Source: an uncultured Lachnospiraceae bacterium (lineage in GTDB: Bacteria > Bacillota > Clostridia > Lachnospirales > Lachnospiraceae). From it: 64,000 bases of DNA. The translations under genes and the position numbers were made by a program. Positions within the stretch are counted from its first letter, which is position 1. Every line of letters begins with the position of its first letter. Where the stretch lies: NCBI GenBank assembly GCA_902774915.1, contig CACYKH010000003.1, forward strand, positions 1 to 64,000, given 5' to 3'. Of this stretch, positions 17,370 to 26,938 are shown in pieces. The notes below the pieces were generated by a model that saw nothing but the letters and a program-made list of their open reading frames with translations, searched no databases and was not told where the DNA came from.

Positions 17370-18152
17370 TTAACTATAATCATTTCTACAAAGTCGGCGA
17401 AGAGTTGCCTCTTCATTCTTAGTCAGCTTCCTGTACTGTCCAGTAGGAAGATTTCCAAGACCGATATTCATAACGCGAACTCTCTTTAAGAAAGTAACTC
17501 TGTATCCAAAATGTTCGCACATTCTTCTAATCTGTCTGTTAATGCCCTCTGTAATAACAATCCTAAATGTATTCTTTCCAGTCTGCTCTACCTCGCACTT
17601 CTTGGTAATGCGGACCTTCTTTTCGGTATCATTATCCTCTAGAGCTGCTTCTCTGGATGGCTCAATCTCAAGTGGAACTCCTGCCATCATACCCTTAACA
17701 AAGCTGGCTGTAAGCGGCTTATCAACACGAACTACGTATTCCTTCTCATGATTATTACGAGCCTTCTGGATTGCATTTGCAAGCTCTCCATCATTTGTAA
17801 GAAGAATAAGACCTTGAGAATTCTTATCAAGACGGCCAACATAATAAAGCATATCAGGATAGTCGAGCTTTCTGAAAATGCTATCCTTATCGGCATCTTT
17901 AGAAGTACAAACGAGTCCCAGCGGCTTATTATATGCAAGGATAACTCTTTCTTTCTCATCATTCGAAATGGTCTCACCTTTATAAGAAACCTTGTCACCA
18001 GGCATTACCTTTGCGCCACTTTCTGCAGGGCGTCCATTAATAAGAACCTCTCCTCGTTCTATAGCTTCATCAGCTTTTCTACGGGACAGAACTCCAGCCT
18101 GACTGAGATATTTATTTATTCTAATTCCTTCTTGTTCCAAAGAATATCTCAC
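17370..18152 (-). CDS. rluF: Pseudouridine synthase of the RsuA/RluB/RluF family
   Basis: 260 residues. An S4 RNA-binding domain (RINKYLSQAGVLSRRKADEAIERGEVLING) precedes the catalytic domain with Asp in VGRLDKNSQGLILLTNDGEL. The downstream RNNHEKEYVVRVDKP and INRQIRRMCEHFGYRV segments match RluF, which modifies 23S rRNA (U2604 in E. coli numbering), better than RluB or RsuA; the exact target is inferred. It is probably first in a rluF-ligA-metA unit, divergent from the Lrp-like regulator. Confidence 0.85.
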   Translation of the reverse strand: MRYSLEQEGIRINKYLSQAGVLSRRKADEAIERGEVLINGRPAESGAKVMPGDKVSYKGETISNDEKERVILAYNKPLGLVCTSKDADKDSIFRKLDYPDMLYYVGRLDKNSQGLILLTNDGELANAIQKARNNHEKEYVVRVDKPLTASFVKGMMAGVPLEIEPSREAALEDNDTEKKVRITKKCEVEQTGKNTFRIVITEGINRQIRRMCEHFGYRVTFLKRVRVMNIGLGNLPTGQYRKLTKNEEATLRRLCRNDYS

Positions 18153-18376
18153 CTTTCAATCATATCTTAAAAATATATCACTATTCTAATGTTAATTCAA
18201 GCAACTCAAGATTTCATTATTCTGTAATCAATTCAAGAAAGGCGTTAAAACCCACCTCTCTTCTTAAAATAATTAAAAATTTTCCATCTATACTTAATAT
18301 TATTAAAATAATAGTGGAATTTTCCTTAACAAAGGTTTATAATGCAAAGGTACTTTATAGATATGGAGAATTAATT

Positions 18377-18838
18377 ATGGATAAAATAGATATAAAGCTA
18401 ATCACATTACTTCAGGAGAATGCAAGATATCCACTTAAATATCTGGCAGAGAAGGTTGAACTTTCCTCTCCTGCAGTTTCAGCAAGAATAGAAAGACTTG
18501 AGAATCAGGGAATACTCACTGGCTACCATGCCAATCTGGATCCCATCTCTCTTGGATATCATATAACTGCTTTTATAAATCTTACATTAGAGCCACATCA
18601 GAAAACAGAGTTCTACCCATTTATTGAATCCTGTCCAAATGTCCTCGAATGTAATTGTGTAACAGGAAATTATTCAATGCTTATCAAGGTATGCTTCCCA
18701 AGCACCCAGGAGCTGGATGTTTTCATCGGAAAGCTTCAGACCTATGGAAAGACTGAAACTCAGATAGTCTTCTCCACTCCTGTTCCTACAAGAGGAATTG
18801 ATATATCAGTATTAGATAAAGAAAGCACCACCAATTAA
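18377..18838 (+). CDS. Lrp/AsnC-family transcriptional regulator
   Basis: 153 residues from MDKIDIKLITLLQENARYPL; the ATG at 18377 has a good ggag site, and an in-frame ATG 63 nt upstream has none. Residues 1-60 are the AsnC-type helix-turn-helix (LKYLAEKVELSSPAVSARIERLENQGILTGY, split around the recognition helix) and residues 65-140 the RAM/ACT-like effector domain (ECNCVTGNYSMLIKVCF). Such proteins form octamers that sense amino acids. A TATAAT at 18338-18343 may be its -10. The gene stands alone and its target is unknown. Confidence 0.9.
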   Translation: MDKIDIKLITLLQENARYPLKYLAEKVELSSPAVSARIERLENQGILTGYHANLDPISLGYHITAFINLTLEPHQKTEFYPFIESCPNVLECNCVTGNYSMLIKVCFPSTQELDVFIGKLQTYGKTETQIVFSTPVPTRGIDISVLDKESTTN

Positions 18839-18856
18839 TGGTGATGCTTTTTTTTA
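18822..18856 (+). terminator. Intrinsic terminator of the Lrp-like gene
   Basis: The stem aaagcaccacca/tggtgatgcttt has one mismatch and a 5-nt loop, and is followed by a run of T residues. It spans the stop codon. Confidence 0.8.
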
Positions 18857-19480
18857 TTCTTCAGTCTCTTTCTTTGTGAATATGGTATCATGCCCACTCT
18901 TATTATGGAAAATCAGCTTACCGCCCTTAATCTCATAATCAACTTCAGTAGTTTCACCTGTCTTATCAAGAGTACAATAAAGATTTCCATTCTTAATCTC
19001 ATATGTACCAGTTGATGTAAAATAGAGAAGTCCACTTACATAAGAGTCAGCCTGCATTGTTCCGTCTTCTCTGAAAGTGAATTCACGGGTCTCATCCTTA
19101 AGAATTGAATTGTCGTCCTTTGTAAGCTTATATTCCCAAACACCTACAATAGAAGCATTCTTTTTTCTAAGAGCGAAAATACCACCGATAAGAAGCAGAA
19201 CAGCCAGGATAATAAGTGCTGAAACAACTATTACAGGAGATTTCTTCTTAACAGGCTTCTTCTTGCCCTTCTTTTTCTTTTCTGTATCCTTAGTATCCTT
19301 TTCCTTTTTTTCTTTATCTTTCTTATCTTCTTTTTTAGACTTTTTATCGTCTTTCTTAGATTCTTCGGTTACCTCTTTTACTTCCTCTTCAACCTTATCT
19401 TCAACTTTCTCCATGATATCGCTGATTGGATCTGCAATATCTTCAATCTTCTCGTCTGTCTTTTCTTCAACCTGTCCCAT
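18854..19480 (-). CDS. Single-pass membrane protein with Lys/Glu-rich cytoplasmic tail and lipocalin-like ectodomain
   Basis: 208 residues. Residues 1-75 are extremely rich in Lys, Glu and Asp (KKDDKKSKKEDKKDKEKKEK) and probably form a charged disordered or helical tail. A membrane helix follows at about 83-105, then an external domain of about 95 residues (VGVWEYKLTKDD...REFTFREDGTM...GTYEIKNGNLYCTL) with the beta-strand pattern of the lipocalin-like/DUF5640 repeat seen in many Clostridia surface proteins. It may be co-transcribed with the next gene upstream (42-nt gap). Function unknown. Confidence 0.7.
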   Translation of the reverse strand: MGQVEEKTDEKIEDIADPISDIMEKVEDKVEEEVKEVTEESKKDDKKSKKEDKKDKEKKEKDTKDTEKKKKGKKKPVKKKSPVIVVSALIILAVLLLIGGIFALRKKNASIVGVWEYKLTKDDNSILKDETREFTFREDGTMQADSYVSGLLYFTSTGTYEIKNGNLYCTLDKTGETTEVDYEIKGGKLIFHNKSGHDTIFTKKETEE

Positions 19481-19522
19481 TATAATTTCTCCTCTGAATT
19501 ATTAAGCCAATCTATTTATATA

Positions 19523-20149
19523 CTAGTTATTAAGTCTTTCTATGAATTCCTTGAATGCAGGATCCTGCTCAGCGCATTTATCCTCATCCTCTTTAACCAT
19601 TCTGTAAAGCTCCTGAATATCAGTTGTTCTATTAACCTTTTCCATATATTCAACAACTTCTTCACTATGCATAGAGTTATCTATAAGATACTCTCCGTCC
19701 TTCTTAACTACATAGTAAGGTCCGAGCATATCAAGCGGAGTTGATTCAATGCTTACAATAGAGATATTTGAAACTGCATAAACTATTGTAGAATCCTCAT
19801 CAAGTCCATTAACTGTATAGCAATTGATATTGTTATAATTTGTAATGATCTTGGACTGACTCTGGATATTAGTCATATTATTGAACTGAGATGGATTAGT
19901 TACACAAGATTTAAGCGTATCCTGATCACATCTTGCCATTGCATTAAGGTATGTAATGATAAGAGCATTAATATCCTGGTTAGCATTTGTCTGATATGAG
20001 AACTTAGTTGTGAAACCAAGATCCTCTTCAATGACATCACGCTTCTGATATGTAATATATCCGAAGGTTCCTAATGTCACTATAAACAGGAACCAAATAA
20101 CCAGAAGAAGCTTTTTTAACTTAACCTCTTTTTTTCTATCTCTTGCCAT
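19523..20149 (-). CDS. Membrane-anchored protein of unknown function
   Basis: 208 residues. A basic N-terminus (MARDRKKEVKLKKLLL) leads to one membrane helix (about 13-32), followed by an external region with ITYLNAMARCDQDTLKSCV, VNGLDEDSTIVYAVSNI and PYYVVKKDGEYLIDNS. The pattern of a long helix followed by strands is reminiscent of NTF2-like domains, but I do not assign it. Start supported by ggagaatgaaag. It lies just downstream of the hairpin array and tRNA-Arg. Confidence 0.65.
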   Translation of the reverse strand: MARDRKKEVKLKKLLLVIWFLFIVTLGTFGYITYQKRDVIEEDLGFTTKFSYQTNANQDINALIITYLNAMARCDQDTLKSCVTNPSQFNNMTNIQSQSKIITNYNNINCYTVNGLDEDSTIVYAVSNISIVSIESTPLDMLGPYYVVKKDGEYLIDNSMHSEEVVEYMEKVNRTTDIQELYRMVKEDEDKCAEQDPAFKEFIERLNN

Positions 20150-20187
20150 CTTTCATTCTCCTATTAATCATAATGCATTCAGATACA

Positions 20188-20344
20188 CGATTTTTGACCT
20201 CGCGAAAAATCGAGCACTATTGGCACAATAATCTTGCGTTGCAAGATTATTATTCTGCTTCGCAGAATTACTGTGCTTCGCACAGTGTGTCCTCACTTCG
20301 TTCGGATGCTCGATTTTTTACTACGCAAAAAATCGAGCACTATT
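20188..20344. repeat. Array of five inverted repeats bounded by a 17-bp direct repeat
   Basis: Five consecutive palindromes fill the space between the tRNA and the next gene: cgattttt/aaaaatcg (20188-20212), aataatcttgc/gcaagattatt (20227-20251), attctgc/gcagaat (20252-20268), actgtgc/gcacagt (20270-20286) and gctcgatttttt/aaaaaatcgagc (20308-20338). The 17-mer aaaaatcgagcactatt occurs at 20205-20221 and 20328-20344, its second copy ending exactly on the tRNA 3' nucleotide. On the minus strand this is the tRNA 3' trailer, so the last hairpin may act in termination or processing. No coding potential is evident. Confidence 0.75.
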
Positions 20345-20415
20345 ACACCAGGCGAGAATCGAACTCGCGCACGCGGCTCCGGAGGCCACTGCTCTATCCA
20401 CTGAGCTACTGGTGC
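20344..20415 (-). tRNA. tRNA-Arg (anticodon CCG)
   Basis: The reverse complement folds as a 72-nt cloverleaf: acceptor gcaccag/ctggtgt (with G-T at the first pair), D stem gctc/gagc, anticodon stem gtggc/gccgc with loop ctccgga (anticodon CCG, Arg), 4-nt variable loop, T stem gcgag/ctcgc with loop ttcgatt, and discriminator A. The CCA end is not encoded. It reads the CGG codon. Confidence 0.95.
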
Positions 20416-20422
20416 CTAAAAA

Positions 20423-21295
20423 CTAAACTTCTGAAGCAACCTTAATATCTCGGGATATCTGACTGGTTAGTTCATCAAGACCTGAAAATTTCATCTCCGG
20501 TCTTATAAATCTATCTAATGCAACTGAAACCTTTGATCCATATATATCCTCATTAAAGTCATATATGAAGGTTTCTATTGTAGCAGCATCTCCATCATCG
20601 ATAGATGGTCTGATGCCAATATTCGTAATACTCTTATACTCCTTTACCTCACCGGACTCTTCAAGTATCAAAGAACGGCTGGCATAAACACCAAAGGCAG
20701 GAAGTATTTTCTTTTCGTCGGCTTTTAGATTGATTGTTGGATAACCCAGGCTTCTGCCAAGCTTTTTTCCTCCCTGCACCATACCGGTAATTGCAAATGG
20801 GCGGCCAAGAAGTTTCTGGGCAGATTGCATTTCCCCTTTATCCAGAAAAGCTCTGATACGGGAGGAACTTACGATCTCGCCATCAATCTCCAGCTTATCT
20901 ATTACTTCTGTCTCAAATCCAAATTCCTTACCCAGCTGGATGAGAGTATCGGTATCACCCGCTCTGTTATATCCGAATCTGAAATCAGAACCAACAGCTA
21001 TATATTTTACATCAAATCTATCAATAAGTATATCCCTAACAAAATCTTCAGGACTCATTCTGGCAAGTTCTGGCGTAAATTCAAGCTTTTCAAGACTATT
21101 TATACTTGGATAATGCTCTCTTATAAAGCTTTCATTTTCATCATCTGAAAAGATACATGTATCATTTATCACAAGCTTCAAACAAACAGCCTTTAGCCCC
21201 TTATCACTTGCCTCTTTGGTTATTCTATTTAGAAGAACCTGATGTCCCAAATGGAAACCATTAAACTTTCCAATAGTTATAGCAGATCCACTCAT
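20423..21295 (-). CDS. ribF: Bifunctional riboflavin kinase / FAD synthetase
   Basis: 290 residues. The N-terminal FAD synthetase has the nucleotidyltransferase motif IGKFNGFHLGHQ, YIAVGSDFRFGYNRAGD and SSSRIRAFL; the C-terminal riboflavin kinase has GRPFAITGMVQGGKKLGRSLGYPTINL. It converts riboflavin to FMN and FAD in the cytoplasm. The FNGFHLGHQ version of FDGVHLGHQ is slightly unusual. The start overlaps the truB stop by 4 nt (ATGA). It is the last gene of the nusA-infB operon. No FMN riboswitch is present. Confidence 0.93.
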   Translation of the reverse strand: MSGSAITIGKFNGFHLGHQVLLNRITKEASDKGLKAVCLKLVINDTCIFSDDENESFIREHYPSINSLEKLEFTPELARMSPEDFVRDILIDRFDVKYIAVGSDFRFGYNRAGDTDTLIQLGKEFGFETEVIDKLEIDGEIVSSSRIRAFLDKGEMQSAQKLLGRPFAITGMVQGGKKLGRSLGYPTINLKADEKKILPAFGVYASRSLILEESGEVKEYKSITNIGIRPSIDDGDAATIETFIYDFNEDIYGSKVSVALDRFIRPEMKFSGLDELTSQISRDIKVASEV

Positions 21296-22230
21296 AGCAT
21301 TTTATATACCTTGAAATCATTTTTATTCTTATCGTAGGAATAAAGTGCCTTTAATTCGGTACCTTCATATATCCTGATAAAGGATGCATTCTTAACGTCA
21401 GACTCTTCAGCATAATCCAGGTCAGACTCTTTCAGTCTGTTTCCGTTAGCCAGAAGCTTTTGGCCACTTGGCTTAACCTCGGCCTTTGGAACGTCACTTA
21501 AAAGCTTATCCATTGGAAGAACTGTCTCTTCAAGCTTACCTGAATCCTTAAGCTTCTGAAGATCGTCCAGACGGTATCCATCCTTATAATTCATACCACT
21601 TACTTCGTCTCTCAGGAGAGCGGACATTGTGGCATATGTGCCCAGCATATCACCCATATCTCTTATAAGACTTCTGATATAGGTTCCTTTTGAGCATTCA
21701 ACTGCAAATTTAACAGTCAAATCATTTAAATTTGTTTCGAGAATATCCAGCTTATAAATCTCAATAGGTCTTTCTTCTCTTTCGATAACCTGACCTGCGC
21801 GGGCATATTCATAAAGCTTCTTGCCATTAACTTTAATGGCTGAATACATTGGAGGTATCTGCATTGAATTACCAAGGAATTCAGATGCTACCTCAGTAGC
21901 CCTTGCTCTAAAGGATTCTTCAGAACCCATATAGGCCAGAGACCTAAGATATTCATCTTTATATTTGCCGATTACATTTCCTGTTACATCATCAGTATCG
22001 GTGGATATTCCCAGCTTCATAGTTGCTATATATTGTTTTTTACTAGTAAGAATAAGGTCAGAAAGCTTTGTTGCCTGTCCAAGGCACACTATTAGCACAC
22101 CCTCAGCCATAGGATCCAGCGTACCGGTGTGTCCCACCTTCTTTTGTCCATAAATACCACGCAGCTTTGCAACCACATCATGGGATGTAAAACCCTGTTC
22201 TTTATATATATTAACTATTCCACTATACAT
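21292..22230 (-). CDS. truB: tRNA pseudouridine-55 synthase
   Basis: 312 residues. It opens with GIVNIYKEQGFTSHDVVAKLR and has the catalytic Asp in KKVGHTGTLDPMAEGVL; IPPMYSAIKVNGKKLYEYAR and CSKGTYIRSLIRDMG complete the TruB pattern. It modifies U55 in the T loop of tRNAs. The C-terminal part (about 240-312) is a small extension of PUA type. It sits between nrnA (13-nt gap) and ribF, the standard arrangement in Firmicutes. Confidence 0.96.
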   Translation of the reverse strand: MYSGIVNIYKEQGFTSHDVVAKLRGIYGQKKVGHTGTLDPMAEGVLIVCLGQATKLSDLILTSKKQYIATMKLGISTDTDDVTGNVIGKYKDEYLRSLAYMGSEESFRARATEVASEFLGNSMQIPPMYSAIKVNGKKLYEYARAGQVIEREERPIEIYKLDILETNLNDLTVKFAVECSKGTYIRSLIRDMGDMLGTYATMSALLRDEVSGMNYKDGYRLDDLQKLKDSGKLEETVLPMDKLLSDVPKAEVKPSGQKLLANGNRLKESDLDYAEESDVKNASFIRIYEGTELKALYSYDKNKNDFKVYKML

Positions 22231-22243
22231 TAATGTCTTCCAG

Positions 22244-23221
22244 TTATTTAGAATCTAATTGTTTTTTTACAAGCTCGACTACCTTATCGAGTGTCTCCTG
22301 ATAATCTTTCTTGCATTCAAAGCCAGCAGCCCTGATGTGGCCACCGCCACCAAAGGAACATGCAATCTCGCTTACATCTACCGTACTCTTGGAACGAAGG
22401 CTGAACTTGTATGTAGCCTTTGTCAGCTGGTATGCGAAGATAGCTACTTCAACACCATCTGTAAGTCTCAACTGTTCAACTATACCTTCAGTATCCATGT
22501 TAGTACATTTAAGTTCTTTAAACAGTTCCTTAGTAATGAGACCAGTTATAATGCGTCCTTCATCGAGAAGCTGTGACTCAAGAAGAACTCTTGCCATAAG
22601 CTGATTCTGCTTATATGTCTTCTTGTAGAATGTCTCATCGATAATGAAATCTGGCTTAACGCCCTTCTCTATCAGAAGTCCGGCAAGCTCCATAGTCTTG
22701 CGAGTAGTACTTGAGTACTTGAAAACTCCTGTATCATGGATCATTCCGAGATAAAGACAATTAGCAGTTTTCTCGCTGATCTTGTCCACATCTATGAGGT
22801 CACAAAGAGCCTCACAGGCACTTGAAGCATTACCATCCACATAGCATAGATCACCAAAGCCAGGATTACTAACATGATGGTCAATGCAAACTGTAGAAAT
22901 AGCACTATTATAGATATCTGCAAACTGACCTAAACGGTCCATATCAGATACATCAATGGAAATTGCAAGGTCATACCGCTCATCTGTTGGTTCATGTTTC
23001 ACCTTTCTTGAGCCTGAAAGAAACTTAAAGCTCGAAGAAAAGGCTTCGTCATAAACATGAACTGTCTTACCCTTGTAATTATCACATATATAGTTATATA
23101 AACCTAAATTTGAGCCAATACAGTCACCATCAGGATGCATATGCCCAATAATGGCAATAGTATTTGCGCTAGAAATCATCTGATGTAGCTTTTTAGATTT
23201 CTTTATAATGTCACCAGCCAT
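22244..23221 (-). CDS. nrnA: DHH-family phosphoesterase: nanoRNase / pAp phosphatase
   Basis: 325 residues. DHH motifs HMHPDGDCIGSN, SIDVSDMDRLG and CIDHHVSN bind two Mn ions, and the C-terminal DHHA1 domain ends with SFGGGGHIRAAGFE. NrnA degrades 2-5 nt RNA fragments and 3'-phosphoadenosine-5'-phosphate. The position between rbfA and truB is typical for Clostridia. The start is ATG with an aaagga site; the gap to rbfA is 16 nt. Confidence 0.93.
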   Translation of the reverse strand: MAGDIIKKSKKLHQMISSANTIAIIGHMHPDGDCIGSNLGLYNYICDNYKGKTVHVYDEAFSSSFKFLSGSRKVKHEPTDERYDLAISIDVSDMDRLGQFADIYNSAISTVCIDHHVSNPGFGDLCYVDGNASSACEALCDLIDVDKISEKTANCLYLGMIHDTGVFKYSSTTRKTMELAGLLIEKGVKPDFIIDETFYKKTYKQNQLMARVLLESQLLDEGRIITGLITKELFKELKCTNMDTEGIVEQLRLTDGVEVAIFAYQLTKATYKFSLRSKSTVDVSEIACSFGGGGHIRAAGFECKKDYQETLDKVVELVKKQLDSK

Positions 23222-23237
23222 TGCTATCCTTTCTGAA

Positions 23238-23615
23238 TTACTCCTCCGAATCCTCTTCGGAAGTGTTCCCCATTATATCGTCAATCTTCTTAGTCATCAT
23301 TACACCATATTCAATGGATTTATCCAGCTTGAACTCTATTTCTGGTGTGTATCTAAGGTTAAGTGACTCAGCAAGTCTTTTACGGATGAACCCATTAGCG
23401 CTGTTTAAGCCCTTAATAGTATTCTCCCCGTCCTCTTCAGAGCCAAGTACAGAAATATAGCACTTGCACTCCTTAAGGTCATTGGTTACATCACACTTAA
23501 CTACAGATACCAGAGAGCTTACTCTGGGATCCTTGATCTCGAATTCTATAAGATGACTAATAACTCTTTGAACGTCGCTATTAACGCGACCTCCTCTGTT
23601 ACTTTTACCTCTCAT
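23238..23615 (-). CDS. rbfA: Ribosome-binding factor A
   Basis: 125 residues, normal length. RVNSDVQRVISHLIEFEIKDPRVSSLVSVVKCDVTNDLKECKCY (split here only by length) carries the KH-type fold signature, and IKGLNSANGFIRKRLAESLNLRYTPEIEF the conserved second half. RbfA assists 30S maturation at the 5' end of 16S rRNA. Its ATG overlaps the infB TAA by one base (TAATG), indicating coupled translation. Confidence 0.95.
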   Translation of the reverse strand: MRGKSNRGGRVNSDVQRVISHLIEFEIKDPRVSSLVSVVKCDVTNDLKECKCYISVLGSEEDGENTIKGLNSANGFIRKRLAESLNLRYTPEIEFKLDKSIEYGVMMTKKIDDIMGNTSEEDSEE

Positions 23616-26359
23616 TAATCTCTTGGCACCTCAACCATTTTGTAGACTTCAATTGTATCATTTTCTCTAACATCATTAAAGTCTTCGAATACGATACCAC
23701 ACTCATATCCAGCCTTAACTTCCTTAGCATCATCGTTGAATCTCTTAAGAGATGCAATCTTACCATCCCAGATCTGCTCGCCATCTCTTGAAATTCTTGC
23801 AGATGCAGCTCTCTCAATAGCTCCATCCTCAACAAATGTACCAGCGATAGTTCCAACGCCTGAAGCCTTGAATGTCTGACGGATAACACCATGACCGATA
23901 ACCTTCTCCTCAAAGATAGGATCAAGCATACCCTTCATAGCTGACTCGATATCGTCTATAGCATTGTAGATAACCTTATACAGTCTGATATCAACCTTCT
24001 CAGAATCTGCCAGCTGCTTAGCCATTGGCTCTGGACGAACGTTAAATCCGATAATAATGGCATCTGATGCACCAGCAAGTGTTACGTCGGACTCATTAAT
24101 AGCACCAACACCTGAGTGAATACACTTAATAAGGATTTCATCATTTGAAAGCTTGAGAAGACTCTGCTTCAGAGCCTCAACTGAACCCTGAACGTCAGCC
24201 TTGATAATGATATTAAGTTCCTTAAGAGTACCCTCCTGCATCTGACTGAAGATGTCATCAAGAGACATCTTAGCTTTTGTTTCAGCAATAAGGTTTTCTT
24301 TTCCTCTAGTTACGAATGCATCGCTGATATTTCTAGCTTCCTTCTCGGAATCTGTAGCGATGAATATTTCACCTGTATTAGGAACGGTTGAAAGACCGAT
24401 TACCTCAACAGGCATTGAAGGAGTTGCCTCCTTAAGTGCTCTTTGCTTATCGTCTGTCATTGCTCTTACACGACCGTGAGATTCACCAATGGCGATGAAA
24501 TCTCCAACCTTAAGAGTACCCTTCTGAACAAGAAGTGTTGCAACAGCACCACGACCCTTATCCAGCTTAGCCTCGATGACAATACCTCTAGCCTTACGCT
24601 TTGGATTAGCCTTGAGCTCAAGGATATCACTTGTAAGAAGAATCATCTCGAGAAGGTTATCAATACCTTCATGACTCTTAGCTGATACAGGTGCAAATAC
24701 TGTATTTCCACCCCAGTCCTCAGAAATAAGACCATACTCAACAAGCTCCTGCTTAACTCTTTCAATGTTAGCACTTGGCTTATCAATCTTATTAACAGCA
24801 ACGATAATTTCAACTCCTGCAGCCTTGGCATGGTTAATAGCCTCAACTGTCTGTGGCATAACACCATCATCAGCAGCTACAACAAGGATAGCGATATCTG
24901 TTGCCATAGCACCACGAAGTCTCATAGCTGTAAATGCCTCATGACCAGGTGTATCCAGGAATGTTATGTTCTTTCCATTAGCCTTAACTGTATAAGCACC
25001 GATATGCTGTGTAATACCACCAGCCTCGCCTTCAGTAACGCTTGTCTTTCTGATAGCATCAAGAAGGGAAGTTTTACCATGGTCAACGTGACCCATAACG
25101 CAGACTACTGGAGGTCTCTCAACAAGTGAATCTTCAGGATCCTCAATATCCTTAAGGGCCTCCTCTACGATATCAACCTTAACTTCCTGCTCACAGATAA
25201 TATTGTATTCAAGAGCTATAAGCTCAGCCTCTTCATATGAAAGCTCAGTATTTACTGTATACATCTTTCCTTCCATGAAGAGCTTCTTAATAAGCGCATT
25301 TACTGGCTGCTTAATCTTAGCAGCAAACTCACTAAGTGTAAGAGACTCTGGAAGAGTTACTGTCTTAATTGTCTCTTCTTCCTTCTTCTCCTGCTTCTTA
25401 GGCTTCTTCTTTCTCTCATGAGTCATCTCGTCCATATCACGGAAGTCATTCTTCTTAGAACGTTTTTCCTCACGTCTTGAACGTGATTCCTTGTTCTCTC
25501 TACGAGCTTCCTTCTCTTTATCCTTGGACTTATCACCCTTACGTCCTGAAGATCTCTTCTTGTTTTCTTCAGGAGCTGGAGCAGCAGCCTCATTCTTAGC
25601 TGGCTTTGGACGTCTTGATGGCTTATCTGAAGACTTATCAGATGATTTATCAGATGACTTCTCTGAGGACTTGGAATCACTCTTTGCAGTCTTCTTTGTA
25701 TCTGCTGGCTTAGCTGTCTTAGCAGCTGGCTTTTCCTCGCTCTTCTCAGCGGTCTTCTCTGCAGCCTTTGCAGTAGCCTCTTCAGCAGCTTTCTTCTCAG
25801 CAGCTTTCTTCTCAGCAGCCTTCTTTGCAGCTGCTTCCTTTTCAGCCTCAATCTGCTCTACAGGTACTGTCTTAACCTCTTTGATTTCCTCAGTACCATC
25901 TTCATTCTTCTTCTTGATTACCTTCTTAACGACCTTAACAGTCTTAACAACCTTCTTCTTAGCTGCTTCTTCCTCAGCAGCCTTTGCAGCTGCCTCTTTC
26001 TTCTTCAGACCATCTGGCTTATCCTTTGGACCCTCACCTGGACGAGGAAGAGATCTTTTAACTGTACGCTTTGTAGCAGTCTTCTTCTCATCCTTTGAGT
26101 CAGCTGACTTAGAAGATGCACTCTTTGCTGCAGGCTTTTTAGCTGCTGGCTTAGCAGCAGGCGCCTTAGCTGGTGCAGCCTTCTTAGGCATTGACTTACC
26201 AGTGATCATCATCTTTGCATATTCCATGAGTTCGTCGTCGATTTCGGTGGACATCTTAAGTCCATCTCTCTTCTTACTAAGAACTCTGATTATATCGTTT
26301 GCAGTAACCTGTCTTCCTGTTTCTTTTGTAAGTTCTTTCGCGTAATTAAATATTTTCAT
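23615..26359 (-). CDS. infB: Translation initiation factor IF-2
   Basis: 914 residues. The first about 330 residues are low-complexity and rich in Ala, Lys, Glu and Ser (IF2-N helix plus a long flexible linker). The G domain has G1 [23 protein letters not shown] and [11 protein letters not shown], followed by domains II, III and IV with the fMet-tRNA-binding C-terminus ([21 protein letters not shown]). It recruits initiator tRNA to the 30S subunit. The start overlaps the upstream YlxR-YlxQ gene by 4 nt and follows ggaggtaacga. The long open frame antisense to the linker is a composition artefact. Confidence 0.97.
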   Translation of the reverse strand: MKIFNYAKELTKETGRQVTANDIIRVLSKKRDGLKMSTEIDDELMEYAKMMITGKSMPKKAAPAKAPAAKPAAKKPAAKSASSKSADSKDEKKTATKRTVKRSLPRPGEGPKDKPDGLKKKEAAAKAAEEEAAKKKVVKTVKVVKKVIKKKNEDGTEEIKEVKTVPVEQIEAEKEAAAKKAAEKKAAEKKAAEEATAKAAEKTAEKSEEKPAAKTAKPADTKKTAKSDSKSSEKSSDKSSDKSSDKPSRRPKPAKNEAAAPAPEENKKRSSGRKGDKSKDKEKEARRENKESRSRREEKRSKKNDFRDMDEMTHERKKKPKKQEKKEEETIKTVTLPESLTLSEFAAKIKQPVNALIKKLFMEGKMYTVNTELSYEEAELIALEYNIICEQEVKVDIVEEALKDIEDPEDSLVERPPVVCVMGHVDHGKTSLLDAIRKTSVTEGEAGGITQHIGAYTVKANGKNITFLDTPGHEAFTAMRLRGAMATDIAILVVAADDGVMPQTVEAINHAKAAGVEIIVAVNKIDKPSANIERVKQELVEYGLISEDWGGNTVFAPVSAKSHEGIDNLLEMILLTSDILELKANPKRKARGIVIEAKLDKGRGAVATLLVQKGTLKVGDFIAIGESHGRVRAMTDDKQRALKEATPSMPVEVIGLSTVPNTGEIFIATDSEKEARNISDAFVTRGKENLIAETKAKMSLDDIFSQMQEGTLKELNIIIKADVQGSVEALKQSLLKLSNDEILIKCIHSGVGAINESDVTLAGASDAIIIGFNVRPEPMAKQLADSEKVDIRLYKVIYNAIDDIESAMKGMLDPIFEEKVIGHGVIRQTFKASGVGTIAGTFVEDGAIERAASARISRDGEQIWDGKIASLKRFNDDAKEVKAGYECGIVFEDFNDVRENDTIEVYKMVEVPRD

Positions 26360-26919
26360 TCGTTACCTCCAAATCGTGTAATAAACTGAGTACCAAAGCT
26401 TTCATCCTTGATCGCTATAACAGAACGTTCAGCCTTTCCTATCATTCTTCCAAGCTCTTCCTTCTCGCCATAGATAGTAAAAGGTACTTCATAGAAATGA
26501 CATTTGTCTTCGAACTTCTTTCTGGTATTATCAGATGCATCCTCGGCGATAATCACAAAGAAAGCATCTCCCTTATGAATGGCTTCTTCACATTGATATT
26601 CACCAGCGGCAACCCTACCGGCCTTCATAGCAATTGACAGAAGTTGCAGCTTACTCTTTTCCATATCGGCCAGACATGCTGCTTTGGTTTCATCATCAAT
26701 CAGACCATTCTCAAATGCCTGCTCTATGCATTTTTTGTTTCTGCATATATATGCGCCTCTGCCTTTCTGCTTTCCAGAATCATCCTTAACAACACCATTT
26801 ATTTCAGTGTTTCTTCCGGAAATGACTATCCTGGTCATTTCTCCTTTAGGCTTCTCCTGTTCACAGCAGACACATTTACGCATAGGTACGCGACCAACAT
26901 TCTTTTTCTTTGTACTCAA
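26356..26919 (-). CDS. YlxR-YlxQ fusion: RNA-binding YlxR domain plus L7Ae-like domain
   Basis: 187 residues. Residues about 9-80 are YlxR (DUF448): [22 protein letters not shown], then [20 protein letters not shown]. Residues about 93-180 match the L7Ae/YlxQ fold: [69 protein letters not shown]. In Bacillus these are two adjacent genes, ylxR and ylxQ, between nusA and infB; here they are one reading frame in the same place. Both are expected to bind structured RNA. Start supported by aggaaaaga. Confidence 0.88.
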   Translation of the reverse strand: MSTKKKNVGRVPMRKCVCCEQEKPKGEMTRIVISGRNTEINGVVKDDSGKQKGRGAYICRNKKCIEQAFENGLIDDETKAACLADMEKSKLQLLSIAMKAGRVAAGEYQCEEAIHKGDAFFVIIAEDASDNTRKKFEDKCHFYEVPFTIYGEKEELGRMIGKAERSVIAIKDESFGTQFITRFGGNE

Positions 26920-26938
26920 TGCTAATCTTTTCCTCTAA

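Noticed and set aside
20143-20445. Frame of about 100 codons across the hairpin array and tRNA-Arg
   Set aside because: It crosses a clear tRNA and five palindromes and has no ribosome binding site.
25491-26345. Long open frame antisense to the infB N-terminal linker
   Set aside because: It is the complement of the Ala/Lys/Glu-rich linker, reads as Ser/Phe/Ala low complexity, has no ribosome binding site, and infB is certain.
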